A DNA stretch of 64,000 nucleotides, from positions 372,001-436,000 of the forward strand of contig CAJNOJ010000046.1 of the NCBI GenBank assembly GCA_905250025.1, in the 5' to 3' direction. Positions 61,401-64,000 of the stretch are shown here, one piece after another. The notes below the pieces were generated by a model that worked only from the letters and a program-made list of their open reading frames with translations, ran no database searches and was not told the DNA's origin. Numbering within the stretch: position 1 is the stretch's first letter; each line of letters starts with the position of its first letter. Source of the stretch: Adineta ricciae (lineage: Eukaryota; Rotifera; Eurotatoria; Adinetida; Adinetidae). Position numbers and translations under genes: made by a program.

Positions 61401-62120
61401 CCTAATGATTCCACATCATTAGCTAGTCGAAAACAATCGACGCTTCCAAATCAAACAAGATTTTCCATTCTTATCGCCACACCTAAGATATACACCCAAG
61501 ATACAACGGCTAAACCACGTCTCGAACATGACACGAATGGTCATATAAAACATGAAAAAGCTTCACCATCACATCTACCGTCCAATGGAAATGATGAACC
61601 TGTTCGAATCAAAGAAGAAACAATAGAGAAGACAACTGACGAAGATGAACCATTACTTTCACGTTTGATCTCATATTTAGCTGAGTAAGTGTGTAAATGA
61701 GCATCTCCACACTGATTAGTAGTGTTTGAAAACACGGCTTTGTTAATTATACATCGGCTTCCGTGCATGTCTCAGTATCCGATAAGATTAAGAGCATTTT
61801 CCTTCAGTTATTCAAGACTGATCGGAAATAATTATCGATCCAACTGAGAATTATAAGATACTATCTAATATTTGAAATTTTTCTTTTTTAGAAAAGAAGC
61901 AGCAGGTGTTATATCAGTTCCGTTCTATCCAACTTATCATTATGATTACAATCATTCTTCTCGACAAGAGACCGCTGTCTTACACATATTTCCTCCGTGT
62001 CAATTCACAAAAAAGATCTTAAAACTAATCTGCCCGTCGATAACTTTCTCCGATGAGGTACATTCCATGAACAACGTGACTGACGAACATCTATTGGTAG
62101 TTATTATCCACAGTGAATAA
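58419..62120 (+). CDS. SPEN/RBM15-family RNA-binding protein (RRMs plus SPOC domain)
   Basis: Eight exons, 58419-58629, 58686-58863, 58913-59445, 59495-59632, 60311-60568, 60621-61181, 61234-61684 and 61892-62120, give 852 residues. Order: a short Arg/Ser-rich head; RRM1 (about 47-130, degenerate); a long Ser/Arg/Pro-rich linker; RRM2 (about 283-353, TLIVENLERNISESELEQIF); RRM3 (about 358-435, LWIGNLSKHAKRRDLEHAF); a second Ser/Arg-rich linker; then SPOC (about 535-852) with ILKSHAYDARMHFLAGS, LRIMQRLRLEQ and the typical end KEAAGVISVP, HIFPPCQFT and LLVVII. The SPOC domain carries an inserted Asn/Thr/Glu-rich stretch of about 100 residues. SPEN proteins act in the nucleus in transcriptional repression, m6A writing (RBM15) and splicing. 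With its compact size it is nearer RBM15/Spenito than SPEN. The intron at 59633-60310 is long. Confidence 0.92.
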
Positions 62121-62121
62121 A
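62116..62121 (+). terminator. Poly(A) signal overlapping the SPEN-family stop codon
   Basis: AATAAA includes the TAA stop (62118-62120), so the 3' UTR could be only a few tens of bases if this signal is used. Confidence 0.4.
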
Positions 62122-62395
62122 CGATTTATACTCAGATCTTTCCAATAATCTCGTTTTCGTTCTTTCTTATACTTTTAACTGGTATTTTGCAAGTAGATCA
62201 ACTAATAATACTGTGATTATCGACACCAAATATTCTTTCATCGAATTGATATTACATTTTAGCATGCATTTCTTTCTTTTTTGTACATTTTTCGTTAGTG
62301 TTTTACTTATTCCAACATACACAAATTAGTAATTCATGTCATTTTTTGTTTTATCTCAATTATATCTCTTGTGTTACTTGTGTTCTTTTTTTCAG

Positions 62396-64000
62396 ATGGA
62401 TGAGAATGATATATTAATCGATTTAGAAACTTTCAATGATGCAATGGTACATTTCAAAGAAGCCGTCGACGGGAAAGGTAAAGAATTCTTTTGTTTATCG
62501 TTCATTTTCCCATCGGTTTCATTCAGATTTGGAACGTATGCCAATCATTTTCAATCAATTGTTAACTATTCTCAAACATATCATTGAAACCTATCGATTA
62601 ATTGATTCGATTGATGTTCTCGAGTATGCAACTAAACTAATCCATCTTTTACAAGGTAATATCAACGAATTTCTCGATAGTCCGATTGCCTTCTCTTTCT
62701 TTTTCATAGAAATTCATTCGTCGAACAGTACAGATTATAATCCAGAACCGTTTTCTCAAGCTATCGATCAATTAGCCTTGTGTTTAAGTGCAAGGTAATG
62801 ACGAAATCAAGAAGAGAATAAGAGAAACATCTTTGATTTTAGGATCACCAATCGTTTTATCCTTCCACCATCACCAGTTAACTCCGATGTCACTGAAACG
62901 AATGATAAAAGTACGGATGCACCAAATCGAGAAAGTGATGTTTTACTTGATATTCTCATGAAACGAAACGATGGCGTCGACATTGCTCACGACCATGCAA
63001 AATATCTCTCCAAGTACATGTTTTCATTGGTACATTATGTGCAAGAGCGATCTGTTGAAGAACTTAATCATGTCGATCGGACAACAAAAATACTCAATCA
63101 CAGTTCATTATCATCATTTTTAACAACTTATCGATATTTACCTGGAGTCAATTTGATGTTGAAACAATTGAAGAAAGATAATGAGCATTATTCGCGAATT
63201 CAATCGACATGGATGGTTTTACAAACGCATGAATTCGTGGGAGTAAGGAAAAAATAGATTTAATTGTAGTAAAACTTACATTGTTTTCTAGAAACTTGAT
63301 TCTTGGCGAACATATCATGATAGTGTGAGAAAAACAGTGAAAATTCAGTGGGATAAATGCTATAAACGATGCGTAAGTTCTTTATTGTATAGAAATGATC
63401 GAAAATACAATTGTAATTTTTCAGCAACAAGCATCGCAAGCAGTTGAAGACGCTCGTTCAAATTCCAAATCAGTTATTCACCTTCCGACATCGTCGTCAT
63501 CATCATCAACATCGTCAGATCCGATCAATACTTCAGTTAATCTCTCTATTTCTCTACCACACACAGCATTGCAACGTACAGCATCATCTCCACCAACAAT
63601 TCACACATCCCCCACTCCATTAACACTGCCCACAACGAATGAAACAAATCTGCAAGCCATTGTGAATGATTTGGAATTGAAACAAAAAGAACTTCAATTG
63701 ACCAAACACGAAACACTAACAATGCTGAACAAACTGATTGCGAACACCGAGAATGTTATCACCGAATCGCTAAACACATACTTTCGTTTAACAGATTTTC
63801 TTAGCAATGTCTCATCAACATATGTTCCACGTTCGAAAGCTGACTTAATTTCGTCTTACAGCAGCTATATTCAATCACTTCCACCTTGTGCAACCCAAGA
63901 GGAAACCGTTTCGACGAAAGACAACTCAATCCGACAGATTCCGAATATCATTCAACTCTGCTGTCAGTGTATCGAACAACTCGAAGGACACAAAATCAAG
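62396..64000 (+). CDS. F-BAR-domain protein of the ARHGAP29/GMIP/ARHGAP45 type, 3' end cut by the window
   Basis: Exons 62396-62477, 62527-62655, 62710-62794, 62843-63242, 63292-63372 and 63425 to the window end give 451 residues so far. An acidic N-terminal helix region is followed, from about residue 125, by an F-BAR-like stretch: LLDILMKRNDGVDIAHDHAKYLSKYM, then YVQERSVEELNHVDRTTKILNH, and KLDSWRTYHDSVRKTVKIQWDKCYKR, close in pattern to the RhoGAP family F-BAR module. A Ser/Thr/Pro-rich linker then interrupts before more helices. In relatives a C1 domain and RhoGAP domain follow, expected beyond the window. The role would be membrane-linked Rho GTPase inactivation. The ATG sits right after a CAG acceptor, so a 5' UTR intron or a further coding exon upstream is likely. 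Confidence 0.8.

Noticed and set aside
1..64000. CRISPR arrays, bacterial operons, riboswitches, tRNA and rRNA genes
   Set aside because: None found. The window is eukaryotic with spliced genes, and no cloverleaf with both internal promoter boxes was seen.

Overview
The window is nuclear DNA of a small-genome metazoan, most likely a bdelloid rotifer. It is AT-rich. Genes are close together on both strands and cut by many very short GT-AG introns (mostly 46-65 bp, acceptors TTTAG or CAG). The gene set is purely animal: E2F7/8, EFR3, a class IIb HDAC, a CD36-type receptor, a SPEN-type protein, K2P and TRIC channels, and GPCRs. It also holds one sugar-dehydrogenase-like oxidoreductase of fungal or bacterial appearance. 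The organism is inferred from architecture, not proven. I built the gene models by hand from splice phase. Every complete multi-exon model below sums to a multiple of three.

Layout, left to right. 1-2126 (-): 5' part of a centrosomal-type coiled-coil protein. 3162-4837 (+): coiled-coil protein ending in a death domain. 4903-7480 (-): two-pore potassium channel whose 1.57-kb intron carries, on the other strand, an intronless secreted repeat precursor with GKR sites (5869-7035). 8169-9432 (-): second K2P channel with a 26-nt exon. 9614-9944 (-): RPL37A. 10895-11203 (+): Pmp3-family proteolipid. 11516-12184 (+): acidic Tyr/Asp-rich protein. 12306-14980 (-): peptide-type GPCR. 16212-17524 (-): type I membrane protein.

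20056-25641 (-): EFR3, with a divergent 7TM receptor nested antisense in an intron (20988-22254). 27280-28879 (-): ammonium transporter. Then a 5-kb gene desert. 33944-35315 (-): TRIC channel. 36176-39263 (-): atypical E2F7/8. 40060-40684 (-): NDUFA12. 40809-44550 (-): tandem-domain HDAC in 25 exons. 45339-46897 (+): Gfo/Idh/MocA oxidoreductase. 47034-47960 (-): orphan GPCR. 50100-50618 (+): E2 variant lacking the catalytic cysteine. 52193-54675 (+): CD36/SCARB receptor. 56006-57369 (-): unrecognised coiled-coil protein. 58419-62120 (+): SPEN-family RNA-binding protein. 62396-end (+): start of an F-BAR protein of the ARHGAP29/GMIP/ARHGAP45 type.

There is no operon logic, but compactness is extreme: two antisense nested genes, converging 3' ends 65-140 bp apart, and microexons of 23 and 26 nt. 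The most promising undescribed element is the nested repeat precursor. It has a signal peptide and five units that each end in Gly-Lys-Arg, the hallmark of proprotein-convertase cleavage followed by C-terminal amidation. This suggests a new family of multi-copy secreted peptides. Other notable points are a three-residue insertion in the second pore loop of the host K2P channel and the candidate horizontally acquired dehydrogenase.
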